The position numbers and the translations under genes are program-made. DNA of 64,000 nucleotides, from assembly GCA_040183005.1 (NCBI GenBank), contig JAMPIW010000007.1:1558188-1622187 (forward strand), read 5' to 3'. This DNA is from Gammaproteobacteria bacterium (lineage in GTDB: Bacteria > Pseudomonadota > Gammaproteobacteria > Ga0077554 > Ga007554). A model generated the notes under the pieces. That model worked only from the letters and a program-made list of their open reading frames with translations, was not told the origin of the DNA and searched no databases. This document shows, one piece after another, positions 7,924 through 16,516 of this stretch (its first letter is position 1; every line of letters begins with the position of its first letter).

Positions 7924-8889
7924 ATGAATCTGAACTTCCTTGAATTTGAACGCCCTATCGCCGAGCTGGAGGCCAAGATCGAAGAATTGCGTTACGTAGG
8001 TAGCGACAATGAGATCAATATCAGCGAAGAGATTACGCGCCTCGAAGCGCGCAGCAGGGTGTTGACAAAATCAATCTTTTCTTCGCTTACTGCATGGCAG
8101 ACCGCCCAGTTGGCGCGCCATCCGCAGCGTCCCTACATGCTGGATTACATGAGCCGGATTTTCACCGATTTTGAAGAATTGCATGGTGACCGCAGTTATG
8201 CCGATGACGCCGCAATTGTCGGTGGCGTTGCGCGCCTGGATGACAAGCCGGTGATGGTGGTCGGCCAGCAAAAGGGACGTGATACCAAGGAAAGGGTACG
8301 GCGCAATTATGGCATGCCGCGACCGGAAGGTTACCGCAAGGCGTTGCGCCTAATGCAGATGGCCGAGCGTTTCAAGTTGCCTCTGCTTACCTTCATCGAC
8401 ACCCCCGGCGCTTATCCCGGCATTGACGCCGAGGAGCGCAATCAGAGTGAGGCCATCGCGCGCAATCTGTTAGTGATGTCCGAATTGCGCATCCCTATCA
8501 TTTGCACCGTTATCGGCGAGGGCGGTTCCGGCGGCGCACTCGCCATTGGGGTGGGCGATCATGTGCAGATGTTGCAATACAGTACCTATTCAGTGATTTC
8601 GCCCGAGGGTTGTGCCTCCATTCTATGGAAAAGCGCGGACAAGGCCGCCGAGGCGGCCGCAGCCTTAGGTATTACCTCCGCCAAACTCAAGGCGCTGGGT
8701 CTGGTGGATAATGTGATCGAAGAACCGTTGGGCGGCAGCCATCGTGACCCTGACGCCATGGCAGCCACCCTCAAGGCAGTGCTGGCGAAGGATTTGGACC
8801 GCCTCAGCCAGATCGATATCGACAAGCTGCTCGAAACCCGTTATGCACGGCTCATGAACTTTGGTCATTATGCCTCTGCCCGTAAGTGA
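7924..8889 (+). CDS. accA: Acetyl-CoA carboxylase carboxyltransferase, alpha subunit
   Basis: A 321-residue protein, close to the usual 319. With AccD it transfers the carboxyl group from biotin carboxyl carrier protein to acetyl-CoA, the first step of fatty-acid synthesis. The coiled N-terminus ([17 protein letters not shown]), the [17 protein letters not shown] region and the crotonase-like core with [22 protein letters not shown] and [15 protein letters not shown] are all present. The ATG at 7924 matches the family start; upstream in-frame codons are not conserved. tilS follows, a common proteobacterial pair. Confidence 0.97.
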   Translation: MNLNFLEFERPIAELEAKIEELRYVGSDNEINISEEITRLEARSRVLTKSIFSSLTAWQTAQLARHPQRPYMLDYMSRIFTDFEELHGDRSYADDAAIVGGVARLDDKPVMVVGQQKGRDTKERVRRNYGMPRPEGYRKALRLMQMAERFKLPLLTFIDTPGAYPGIDAEERNQSEAIARNLLVMSELRIPIICTVIGEGGSGGALAIGVGDHVQMLQYSTYSVISPEGCASILWKSADKAAEAAAALGITSAKLKALGLVDNVIEEPLGGSHRDPDAMAATLKAVLAKDLDRLSQIDIDKLLETRYARLMNFGHYASARK

Positions 8890-8987
8890 GTGGGCGTTTT
8901 TGCGGCGTCCCGTCTTAAATTGAAGAGGGAGGAGGAGAAGGCATCTGCCTGCTTGCCTTTGTCTCATGATGTGAAGCTGAATCATTC

Positions 8988-10370
8988 ATGACTGCCCGCC
9001 CCCCCCCCGCAGACGCCTTCTCACGACGCCTTCTCAATGCGCTAAACCAGTTGCCGCCCGCGCTACGCTTTTGGGTAGCTTACAGCGGCGGACGCGATTC
9101 TACCGTGCTGCTGCATGCACTCTCTGGAATACGCGCCTTCCTGTCCCCCGATTTACTGTTGTGTGCCGTACATGTCGATCACGGCCTGAGTCCTCACTCG
9201 GGCGAATGGGCGCGTCATTGTGAGGCAGTCTGTGCCCGGCTTGGCATTCCTTGTCATACGCTGCGCGTCAATGCCGCGCCCCAGCCCGGTGAGAGTCCCG
9301 AAGCGGCAGCACGCCAGGCACGTTACCAGGCCATTGCCTCGCTCATTGAGGCAGACGACTGCCTGCTCACCGCCCATCATCAGGATGACCAAGCCGAAAC
9401 CCTGCTGCTGCAACTGCTGCGCGGCGCCGGCCCGCATGGTCTGGCCGCCATGCCCGTGAATACCCCGTTTGCCAATGGATGTCTCGCGCGCCCGCTGCTT
9501 GGCTTTACGCGAGACGAACTGGCCGCCTATGCCGCGCAGCATGATCTTTCCTGGGTCGATGACCACAGCAACTTCGACACCGGCTTTGAGCGCAATTACC
9601 TGCGCCATGAAGTCATGCCACATTTCATGCAACGCTGGCCGGCATGTGCAAACACGCTGTCGCGCGCTGCTACAAACGCTGCCGAGGCGGCGGCATTGCT
9701 GGATGTGCTGGCGGACAATGATCTGCAAGCGTTGCGTGGCCCACTACCGGGCACATTGCCGGTCAGTCAATTGTTAAAGCTGGACGATGCGCGCCAGCGC
9801 AATGCGCTGCGCCGCTGGTTCAAAAAGTTGGGCCTCCCTGCGCCGTGGGCGGCGCACCTCCAGAGGATTCAGGACGACGTGCTGGCCGCTGCCGAAGACA
9901 GCACGCCGTGCGTGCGCTGGGCCGGCGCCGAGGTGCGTCGCTATCGCGACCTGATTTATGCCATGCCTCCATTGCCCGCGCATGATGCCAACGCTGTGTT
10001 GGCATGGGATCTGGATCAACCTCTGCTATTGCCGAATTGTAATGGAAGATTGACTGCGCACTGCGTGATGGGCGGTGGTCTCAAGGCATCACTGTGCCGC
10101 GCATCAACCGTTAGCGTGCGCTTCCGTCAAGGCGGTGAGCGATGCCGCCCCGCCGGACGCGGGCACACCCACATCCTGAAAAAACTCTTGCAGGAGCAGG
10201 GCATACCACCCTGGCAGCGCGACCTCCTACCGCTGATTTATATCGGCGATCAACTCGCGGCTGTGGCTGGGCTGTGGGTCTGCGAACCGTTTCAGGCCGG
10301 GAATGGCGAAGCTGGGATTGCCCTGGAATGGAGCCGTCAAAATTCCTTTTCGACTTTAAGCCTCATTTAA
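8988..10370 (+). CDS. tilS: tRNA(Ile)-lysidine synthase
   Basis: A 460-residue enzyme that converts C34 of the tRNA-Ile2 anticodon to lysidine, needed for AUA decoding. The ATP-binding PP-loop SGGRDS is at residues 33-38, followed by CAVHVDHGLSPHSGEWA and TAHHQDDQAETLLLQLLRG. The TilS substrate-binding middle part and the C-terminal domain (GGERCRPAGRGHTHILKKLL) are present, as in the long gammaproteobacterial form. It lies about 100 bases after accA on the same strand. Confidence 0.96.
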   Translation: MTARPPPADAFSRRLLNALNQLPPALRFWVAYSGGRDSTVLLHALSGIRAFLSPDLLLCAVHVDHGLSPHSGEWARHCEAVCARLGIPCHTLRVNAAPQPGESPEAAARQARYQAIASLIEADDCLLTAHHQDDQAETLLLQLLRGAGPHGLAAMPVNTPFANGCLARPLLGFTRDELAAYAAQHDLSWVDDHSNFDTGFERNYLRHEVMPHFMQRWPACANTLSRAATNAAEAAALLDVLADNDLQALRGPLPGTLPVSQLLKLDDARQRNALRRWFKKLGLPAPWAAHLQRIQDDVLAAAEDSTPCVRWAGAEVRRYRDLIYAMPPLPAHDANAVLAWDLDQPLLLPNCNGRLTAHCVMGGGLKASLCRASTVSVRFRQGGERCRPAGRGHTHILKKLLQEQGIPPWQRDLLPLIYIGDQLAAVAGLWVCEPFQAGNGEAGIALEWSRQNSFSTLSLI

Positions 10371-10446
10371 GTATCTACCTCTAGTATGACCTCCACGAAA
10401 CGGCAATCATGCCGGATCGATGATTCACATTGAATGGAGAGTAATC

Positions 10447-10797
10447 ATGGCTAAGAAAACGATTATCTTGATGGGCACACTCATCGTGTTGGGTACGGCT
10501 GGCGCATTTGCTTATGCGGATTCCGAGAAGAAGCATGAGAACGATGCTTTCGCAGAGCTGGCGAAGACGAAGGTTTCGCTTTCCCAGGCGATCACAGTCG
10601 CGGAGCAGCATGTGTCCGGAAAGGCCTCGCGCGCTTCGCTGGAAGATGAGCATGGCCGCCTTGTCTACAATGTCGAGGTCGCGAGCGCACAAAAGGTAAT
10701 GGACGTTCAGGTCGATAGCATTGACGGCAAAATCATCAGTGCCAAGCCGGACAAGGCCGACGCTGAGCGTGAAGGGCAGGAGGAAGATGAGGGGTAA
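10447..10797 (+). CDS. PepSY-domain periplasmic protein
   Basis: A 116-residue protein with a signal peptide (MAKKTIILMGTLIVLGTAGAFAYA) and a PepSY domain: VSLSQAITVAEQHVSGKASR..LVYNVEVASAQKVMDVQVDSIDGKIIS. The tail is rich in Glu/Asp. The ATG at 10447 follows GGAGA. Small PepSY proteins next to QseBC/PmrAB-like two-component systems are common and are thought to modulate proteases or signalling; here DUF2076 and the two-component genes follow. Confidence 0.88.
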   Translation: MAKKTIILMGTLIVLGTAGAFAYADSEKKHENDAFAELAKTKVSLSQAITVAEQHVSGKASRASLEDEHGRLVYNVEVASAQKVMDVQVDSIDGKIISAKPDKADAEREGQEEDEG

Positions 10798-10803
10798 GCC
10801 AAG

Positions 10804-10825
10804 CGGGGGCAGGTACCTGCCCCCG
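10804..10825. terminator. Palindromic hairpin after PepSY gene
   Basis: CGGGGGCAGGTACCTGCCCC plus CG is a perfect 22-bp palindrome seven bases after the stop codon. It has no T-run, so it may be a weak terminator or an mRNA-stabilising hairpin. Confidence 0.45.
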
Positions 10826-10873
10826 TCTCATGCGCATAGACTAACTTAATGCCTTTTATTTTGGAGAGACAAT

Positions 10874-11482
10874 ATGACTAACCAAGACATTACCCGGCTT
10901 ACCCTGATGTTGGAACAACTTGTTCGTGTGCGCGGCATAGAAAAAGATCCTCAAGCGGATGGGTTGATTGCACAAGCTGTCGCCCAGCAGCCGGATGCCG
11001 CATACCTGCTCACCCAGCGTGTGCTGTTGCTGGAGAACGCGCTCGACCACGTCAAGGAACAAGTCGCCCAACAGCAAGCCGCGCTGCAAATTGCCAGAAA
11101 CAGTGATCCGCGCACTTCCGGCAACACGTTCCAGGCGCCTGTCACACCTGCGCAACCTTTTGCTGCAGCGCCAGCGTCTGCCTCTGCCCCTGCCGCTGTT
11201 CCGTCAGGTGGATCACCGTGGCTCAAGAACATCGCCGCTACGGCAGCAGGCGTGGCTGGTGGCGCGTTCCTGTTTCAAGGGGTCGAAAGCCTTTTCGGTC
11301 ATCATGGCTCTGGTGGTAATGGCTTCGGCACGCCAACAGATGGGATCGTTGAGAATACCACTGTCAACAATTACTATCCGGATACCGCCCAGTCCAATTC
11401 GATGGGAAGTGGGGATTTTTTGACATCCTCTGATGGAGCAGCGGATGATGATCCCTGGGGTGACAGCGGCACGTTTATCTAA
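10874..11482 (+). CDS. DUF2076 family protein
   Basis: A 202-residue protein. The N-terminal alpha-helical part (DITRLTLMLEQLVRVRG..DAAYLLTQRVLLLENALDHV) matches the DUF2076 pattern. A Pro/Ala-rich linker, a Gly-rich segment around KNIAATAAGVAGGAFLFQG and an acidic tail (DDDPWGDSGTF) follow. The family is often described as periplasmic ligand-binding, but no function is established and I see no signal peptide. TTGGAGAGA precedes the ATG. Confidence 0.8.
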   Translation: MTNQDITRLTLMLEQLVRVRGIEKDPQADGLIAQAVAQQPDAAYLLTQRVLLLENALDHVKEQVAQQQAALQIARNSDPRTSGNTFQAPVTPAQPFAAAPASASAPAAVPSGGSPWLKNIAATAAGVAGGAFLFQGVESLFGHHGSGGNGFGTPTDGIVENTTVNNYYPDTAQSNSMGSGDFLTSSDGAADDDPWGDSGTFI

Positions 11483-11564
11483 ACATAATGATTACCATAG
11501 TGACGTGAGCAGGCTACGGTGATGGAACAGCGTGATGACATATTTTTATTGGTGAGGTAGATCC

Positions 11565-12227
11565 ATGCGTCTGTTGCTCGTCGAAGACGATGCCATGATT
11601 GGTAAAAGCGCCCAGAAAGGGCTCAAGCAGGACGGCTACACGGTCGATTGGGTTCGCGATGGACAGGCCGCCGAGTTGGCGTTGGAGAATGGCGTGTATG
11701 ACATGGTGCTGCTTGACCTTGGGCTACCGCGCAAGGCTGGGCTTGATGTCCTCGCTAACCTTCGCCGCAGAAAAAATCTCATTCCTGTGCTCATCCTTAC
11801 AGCAAGGGACTCTGTGGCTGATCGTGTGAAGGGACTTGATGCAGGCGCAGATGACTACCTCGTGAAGCCTTTTGATCTCGACGAGCTTGCCGCGCGCATC
11901 CGCGCGCTGATGCGGCGGCAAGCTGGCCGCGCTGAGCCGATCATTGAGCATGGCAGACTCGCTGTATACCCTGCCACTCATGAGGTACTTCTCGACGATG
12001 TGCGAGTGAACTTATCGGCGCGGGAATTTTCATTATTGCATGCACTGCTCGAACGGCCCGGCGTACCTCTCTCCCGGGCTCAGTTGGAGGAGCGAATCTA
12101 CGGCTGGGGTGAAGAGATCGAGAGCAATGCGGTTGAGGTATATATACACTCGTTGCGGCGCAAACTGGGCGTGGAGTTTATCAAGAACATCCGGGGTGTG
12201 GGCTACATGGTGCAGAAAGAGCCGTGA
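11565..12227 (+). CDS. OmpR-family response regulator (QseB/PmrA-like)
   Basis: A 220-residue regulator. The receiver domain carries the acidic pair in LLVEDDAMIG, the phospho-acceptor in MVLLDLGLPRKAG (about residue 51), Thr in LILTARD and Lys in DYLVKPFD. A winged-helix DNA-binding domain follows (REFSLLHALLERPGVPLSR..YIHSLRRKLG). The stop codon overlaps the start of the sensor kinase. The PepSY and DUF2076 genes just upstream are plausible targets. Confidence 0.95.
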   Translation: MRLLLVEDDAMIGKSAQKGLKQDGYTVDWVRDGQAAELALENGVYDMVLLDLGLPRKAGLDVLANLRRRKNLIPVLILTARDSVADRVKGLDAGADDYLVKPFDLDELAARIRALMRRQAGRAEPIIEHGRLAVYPATHEVLLDDVRVNLSAREFSLLHALLERPGVPLSRAQLEERIYGWGEEIESNAVEVYIHSLRRKLGVEFIKNIRGVGYMVQKEP

Positions 12228-13540
12228 CATCAATCCGCCGCTATCTGCTGGTGGCACTGCTCGTGGCGGTAACTACCGTGATGCTGCTCGGTGCATTTGC
12301 CATGTATCGTATGGCACGTGAGGAGGCGGATGAAATTTTCGATTACCACTTGCGGCAAGTCGCACTTTCGCTGCGCGACCAGGCATTTGAAAGTGCGGTG
12401 GCACCCAAAGGCGAAGCCGATGAGGAAGATTTCGATTTCGTCATCCAGGTATGGGATCGGGAAGGCGTGAGGCTCTACTATTCGCATCCGCATAGCGCGC
12501 TACCCGATCACGCACAGCTCGGTTTTTCCACCATCCAGGCCAGAGACGGCGCATGGCGCGTATTCACCGCCCAGTTGCGCGGACAGACCATTCAGGTCGC
12601 CCAGCCGATGAGCGTGCGCAACGAACTGGCCGCTGAGGCCGCTCTGCGCACCTTGATGCCGTTCTTTATCCTGCTGCCGGTGTTGGGTGTGCTGATATGG
12701 GTTGTTGTAGGCTGCGGCTTGTCACCGCTTGCGCAAATCGCGCAAGCGGTGACCGCCCGGACGCCAGCAGCTCTGGATCCACTATCTGAGCAACGGGCGC
12801 CGGAAGAAGTGCAGCCGCTGGTGCACGCGCTCAATGATCTCCTGGCAAGGCTGAAAAGCGCCATGGAGGCTCAGCGTGATTTCATCGCCGATGCCGCCCA
12901 CGAGCTGCGCACGCCACTCGCCGCCTTGCAGCTTCAAGTACAACTCGTCAAAAGGGCAACGGATGCGCAGGAACGCACTGAGACTATTGCGGAGCTGGAA
13001 CAAGGGTTGCAACGCACGATTCATGCGGTGCAACAGTTGCTCACTCTTGCACGCCAGGAACCGGGTGAGGTCGAGCGCCCATTTGCGCCAGTGAAGTTCG
13101 GGGAGCTTGTCCGTCTGGTTGTCGCGGAGCATATTCGCTTGGCCGAAGCCAGGCAGATTGATCTTGGTGTCTCTTCGGCGGATAACAACGTGCTGGTGCA
13201 GGGCGACGCCGATGCGCTACGCATTTTGATTGCGAATCTGGTCGAGAACGCGATTCGCTACACTCCCGCGGGTGGTAAGGTCGATGTGTCGGTTGGTATC
13301 GAGGAGGGACGGCCATTTGCGGAAGTCGCCGACACCGGACCGGGGATTCCGCCCGAAGACCGCGAGCGGGTATTCGACCGATTCTATCGCCGCGCTGGAA
13401 CCGAAGAGACAGGCAGTGGACTGGGGCTGGCGATTGTCAAGGCGATTGCAGAAAGCCACGGTGCCACAGTGACCCTTGGCGAGACGAGCGGCGGCGGGGT
13501 ACGGGCTCGCATCGAATTTGTCGCAATGGGCGCAACCTGA
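12224..13540 (+). CDS. Sensor histidine kinase (QseC-like)
   Basis: A 438-residue membrane kinase starting at GTG in a GTGA overlap with the regulator gene. The first transmembrane helix is at about 6-28, then a periplasmic sensor of some 130 residues, a second helix (FFILLPVLGVLIWVVVG), HAMP, the H-box AAHELRTPLAALQ, the N-box NLVENAIRYTP, and G-boxes DTGPGIPPEDRERVFDRFYR and GSGLGLAIVKAI. All catalytic boxes look intact. It pairs with the OmpR-type regulator upstream. Confidence 0.95.
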   Translation: MTSIRRYLLVALLVAVTTVMLLGAFAMYRMAREEADEIFDYHLRQVALSLRDQAFESAVAPKGEADEEDFDFVIQVWDREGVRLYYSHPHSALPDHAQLGFSTIQARDGAWRVFTAQLRGQTIQVAQPMSVRNELAAEAALRTLMPFFILLPVLGVLIWVVVGCGLSPLAQIAQAVTARTPAALDPLSEQRAPEEVQPLVHALNDLLARLKSAMEAQRDFIADAAHELRTPLAALQLQVQLVKRATDAQERTETIAELEQGLQRTIHAVQQLLTLARQEPGEVERPFAPVKFGELVRLVVAEHIRLAEARQIDLGVSSADNNVLVQGDADALRILIANLVENAIRYTPAGGKVDVSVGIEEGRPFAEVADTGPGIPPEDRERVFDRFYRRAGTEETGSGLGLAIVKAIAESHGATVTLGETSGGGVRARIEFVAMGAT

Positions 13541-13596
13541 TCAAGAACAGACCGGTGGGCGCTACAACTCATCGACATCCAGTAGAACTCGTCGTT

Positions 13597-13738
13597 TCAG
13601 GTCGCGAAGATTGTGATGAACATCGCCACGGCGACCAGCCCCATGACAAATGTGGCAATCCAGCCGAGTGCTTTGAGCCGGAATGAAATTACAAATTGCC
13701 GCATAATACGTTTGTCTGCAGCCATCACCATCAGCATC
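13597..13738 (-). pseudogene. C-terminal relic of an Nramp-like metal transporter
   Basis: The last 46 codons of a minus-strand gene run from the IS66 left end to a TGA: MLMVMAADKRIMRQFVISFR..LGWIATFVMGLVAVAMF. This resembles the last helix and preceding loop of Nramp/MntH-type divalent-metal transporters. The remainder is not found on the far side of the IS, so it was lost. The family call rests on a short hydrophobic tail. Confidence 0.45.
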
Positions 13739-13768
13739 GTAAGCGTCCAGCCGCTCCACCTGTACAGC

Positions 13769-15271
13769 TCAGCCTGATGCCTGCACAGACCGCAATGGCA
13801 ACAGCTCATCAATGCGGCTGTTAGGCCAGGTCGGCAGTTTCTCCAGCGTATCCTTCAGCCAGGCAGCCGGCTCGATGCCGTTGAGTTTCGCCGTTGCGAA
13901 CAGGCTCTGGATGGCGGCGGCGCGGCGGCCCGCGCGTTCACTGCCGGTGAACAGCCAATTCTTTTTACCAAGCGCAATAGGACGGATAGCATTTTCCACC
14001 GGGTTGTTATCGATGGGGTAACGGCCATCCCCGAGGTAGCGCTTGATTGCATCCCAGCGTTTGAGGCTGTAGTCGATGGCCTTGGCGGTGCCGCTACCCG
14101 TGGCGGTGGTGAGCCGTGTGCGCTGGAGCCAGGCATGGAATTCGTCCAGCTTCGGCTTGGCGTGTTGCTGGCGTAATGCATGACGATCTTCGATGCCCAG
14201 GGTCTTGCCCTGATCTTCGATGGCGTAGAGTCCGGCAATGCGCTTCAATGCCTCGGCCGCAATCGGGCTCTGATGGGCGGCATGCAGATCGTAGAATTTC
14301 CGCCGCGCATGGGCCAGGCACGCCAGTTCCACCACGGCGTGGGCGAACAGGCCTTTGTAGCCGGCATAATCATCGACCATAAGGGCACCCTTCCAGCCTT
14401 GCAGGAAGTTCCTGGCATGTTTGCCGCGCCGGTCGGTCTGGTAGTCGAAGAGGACGAGGGGGTCTCCCTGTTCGAGATCGCAACTTCGGTAGGCCCAGAG
14501 ATAGGCGCGTAGCGTTTTTCCCCGTCCGGGGTCGAGTTGCTGCACCGGGGTCTCGTCGGCGTGCAGGACGGTGCGCTGGCGGAGTCTCTCGGCCAGCGGC
14601 TGGAGTGCCACGCCAATGCGACCTACCCATTCGGCCAAGGTGGAGCGTGACAGGGTAACCCCACTGCGGGCCGCGATCTGCTCCAGCCGGTAGAGAGGCA
14701 GGTGATCCATGAATTTGCTGACCATCACCCAGGTGAGCAAGCCCGGCGCCGCCATGCCGCCGTCGATGACCGCCGGCGGAATCGGCGCCGCACTGACGGT
14801 CTCACAAGCACGGCAAGCATACTGCGGACGAATGTGGCGATGCACGAAGAAGCGGGCGGGCTCGACATCCAGTTGCTCGCTGATGTCTTCGCCGATCTTG
14901 ACCAGATCCTTGCCGCACTGGCCGCAGGTGCAACCCTCAGGTTCGTGGCGATGCTCGATGCGCGGGAGATGATCCGGCAACGGCTGGCGACCGGCGCGTT
15001 CGCGCTTGGGTTGCCGGGTAGATGCCACCTGTTCCACTTCGGCTTCCAGCGCACTGGTGTCGGTATTCCAGCTTTCCTCGAACAGCTCGCGCTGCTCCAA
15101 GGAGAACTGTTCGCTCTTGCTGGCAAAGCGAATGCGCTTGTAGTAGGCGAGATCGAAGGTCAGGGCTTGGATTTTGAGCGCATCTTTTTGGGTTCTTTCG
15201 AGCAGCTTGCCTATCCATTCCGCCAAGGCGGGATCGGGCTTGAATTGGGCGAGTTCGGCGGCTAAATCCAT
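13769..15271 (-). CDS. tnpC: IS66 transposase TnpC
   Basis: A 500-residue DDE transposase. It has a coiled N-terminal part (LLERTQKDALKIQALTFDLAYYKR), a zinc-finger region (CTCGQCGKDLVKIGED; ACRACETV), and the catalytic core with VLHADETPVQQLDPG, LMVDDYAGYKGLF and DNNPVENAIRPIALGKKNW. The C-terminal tail KLPTWPNSRIDELLPLRSVQ is encoded within the 106-bp end segment that recurs at 16069-16280. It appears intact. Confidence 0.96.
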   Translation of the reverse strand: MDLAAELAQFKPDPALAEWIGKLLERTQKDALKIQALTFDLAYYKRIRFASKSEQFSLEQRELFEESWNTDTSALEAEVEQVASTRQPKRERAGRQPLPDHLPRIEHRHEPEGCTCGQCGKDLVKIGEDISEQLDVEPARFFVHRHIRPQYACRACETVSAAPIPPAVIDGGMAAPGLLTWVMVSKFMDHLPLYRLEQIAARSGVTLSRSTLAEWVGRIGVALQPLAERLRQRTVLHADETPVQQLDPGRGKTLRAYLWAYRSCDLEQGDPLVLFDYQTDRRGKHARNFLQGWKGALMVDDYAGYKGLFAHAVVELACLAHARRKFYDLHAAHQSPIAAEALKRIAGLYAIEDQGKTLGIEDRHALRQQHAKPKLDEFHAWLQRTRLTTATGSGTAKAIDYSLKRWDAIKRYLGDGRYPIDNNPVENAIRPIALGKKNWLFTGSERAGRRAAAIQSLFATAKLNGIEPAAWLKDTLEKLPTWPNSRIDELLPLRSVQASG

Positions 15272-15351
15272 GCCTGTATTTTACCACTGGCATGCTCCGC
15301 AAGCCAGTAACGGCAAGGGTTTTAGGCTGTTTATTCACTAAAATAACGCGC

Positions 15352-15693
15352 TCACACTTGCCACTGTGACGGCGGTGGCGCCGAGAGTCTTTGCCAGTCG
15401 ACACCGGCGGTCAGCCAGTCCCATTGTGCTGGCGTGAGGGCGAAGGTGGTGGCGTCCGATGTCGGCCAGATAAAGTGACCACGATGCAGGCGACGCTGAC
15501 AGAGCCAGACGCCGGTGCCATCCCAGATCAGGAGCTTGAGGCGGTTCTGGCGTCGGTTGCGGAAGGCGTAGGCCGTGCCGTCGCAAGGGGACCGGCCGAG
15601 CGTGTTTTGTACCCGCTGGGAGAGGCCATCAATGCCGGCACGCATATCGATCGGTTCGACCACCAGCCAGACTTGTGCGGGCGTGGGGATCAT
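15352..15693 (-). CDS. tnpB: IS66 accessory protein TnpB
   Basis: A 113-residue protein starting MIPTPAQVWLVVEPIDMRAG, the standard IS66 Orf2/TnpB opening. The ATG at 15693 overlaps the tnpA stop as ATGA, which decides this start over a longer frame beginning at 15723. TnpB is needed for transposition of three-gene IS66 elements; its mechanism is unknown. Confidence 0.95.
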   Translation of the reverse strand: MIPTPAQVWLVVEPIDMRAGIDGLSQRVQNTLGRSPCDGTAYAFRNRRQNRLKLLIWDGTGVWLCQRRLHRGHFIWPTSDATTFALTPAQWDWLTAGVDWQRLSAPPPSQWQV

Positions 15694-15992
15694 GGCAGTT
15701 GCCGCAACAGGTCGGCCAGCCACGGTGCGCCCTCTGTCGGCAGCTCGATTCTCCAGCCGCCCGGACTGTGGAGCCGTACGACGTTCCCCGTTACCGGTGC
15801 ACCCACGCTGACCGGCACCAAGGTGAGGGATGACTTTGCCGATGCAACGGCTTCCCTCTCCTTGCGCCGCCAGCGATAAAACGCCTTCTCACCCAACCCT
15901 TGGTTCGCACAATATTCCCTCTGCGTCAGATCACTTCGACGCCAGGCTTCAAGATGCTCTCGCCAGAATTCCTGCCCATGCCTCTTCGCCAT
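15690..15992 (-). CDS. tnpA: IS66 accessory protein TnpA (helix-turn-helix)
   Basis: A 100-residue protein: FWREHLEAWRRSDLTQREYC..GLGEKAFYRWRRK is the helix-turn-helix part typical of IS66 TnpA. It overlaps tnpB by four bases. It is the first gene of the IS operon, transcribed leftward from the right end. Confidence 0.94.
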   Translation of the reverse strand: MAKRHGQEFWREHLEAWRRSDLTQREYCANQGLGEKAFYRWRRKEREAVASAKSSLTLVPVSVGAPVTGNVVRLHSPGGWRIELPTEGAPWLADLLRQLP

Positions 15993-16068
15993 CTGGAGTC
16001 CCTCCGAAAAAGCAGCAAGAGTGCACGGGCTTCGCGGAAAACTACAGGTGGGACGGCTGGCCGCTTAC

Positions 16069-16280
16069 GGAGAAACTGCCGACCTGGCCTAACAGCCGCA
16101 TTGATGAGCTGTTGCCGTTGCGGTCTGTGCAGGCATCAGGCTGAACTGTACAGGTGGAGCGGCTGGACGCTTACGGAGAAACTGCCGACCTGGCCTAACA
16201 GCTGCATTGATGAGCTGTTGCCGTTGCGGTCTGTACAGGCATCAGACTGAGCTGTACAGGTGGAGCGGCTGGACGCTTAC
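16069..16280. repeat. Two tandem 106-bp copies of the IS66 left end
   Basis: 16069-16174 and 16175-16280 are each 106 bp and differ at four positions. Each equals, apart from a few substitutions, the reverse complement of 13739-13844, the terminal 106 bp of the adjacent IS66. Each ends in the terminal repeat CGCTTAC facing outward and still encodes the last residues of TnpC. They begin exactly at the right IS end. Confidence 0.9.
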
Positions 16281-16281
16281 G

Positions 16282-16359
16282 AACAAAGGACACAATCCAC
16301 TTATCGCTGTTCAAATGGCGCTTAAGGGTGAATTTGATTGGTAGGGGGTGAGTAGTTAC
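16282..16359 (+). mobile_element. Relic: 3' end of an ISBst12-like IS66 element
   Basis: The frame NKGHNPLIAVQMALKGEFDW followed by a stop is the C-terminus of a transposase closely similar to that at 1204 ([17 protein letters not shown]). It runs into GGGGGTGAGTAGTTAC (16344-16359), exactly the reverse complement of the left terminal repeat at 1200-1215. The rest of this copy is gone. Positions 16360-16516 hold no gene; a GGCTGGCC / GGCCAGCC pair there could form a hairpin. Confidence 0.88.
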
Positions 16360-16516
16360 TTTGGCATTACGATTGCTCAAGGCTGGCCTCGCGGTGGTTG
16401 GCGGGTGATGTGTGGTAACAACATCCTACCCATCTCGGTGGCCAGCCTTCCCTTTTATTTCAATCTATTAGCCCAGCGTGCTAATACCTCTGCGGCTTAA
16501 GTCAGCGCCATTCACC

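Larger units (their letters stand above)
13739..16068 (-). mobile_element. IS66-family element with tnpA, tnpB, tnpC
   Basis: The left end GTAAGCGTCCAGCCGCTCCA (13739-) and the right end (to 16068, reading GTAAGCGGCCAGCCGTCCCA on the other strand) are imperfect terminal inverted repeats. The three-gene set is complete. The 8-bp flanks differ (TCAGCATC left, GGAGAAAC right), so no target duplication remains. Beyond the right end, two tandem copies of the left-terminal 106 bp follow. Confidence 0.9.

Noticed and set aside
14702-15265. Plus-strand frame opposite IS66 tnpC
   Set aside because: Antisense to an intact transposase gene; no supporting features.
16050-16290. Tandem repeats that might be a CRISPR array
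   Set aside because: The units are 106 bp, directly adjacent with no spacers, and are copies of the IS66 left end.
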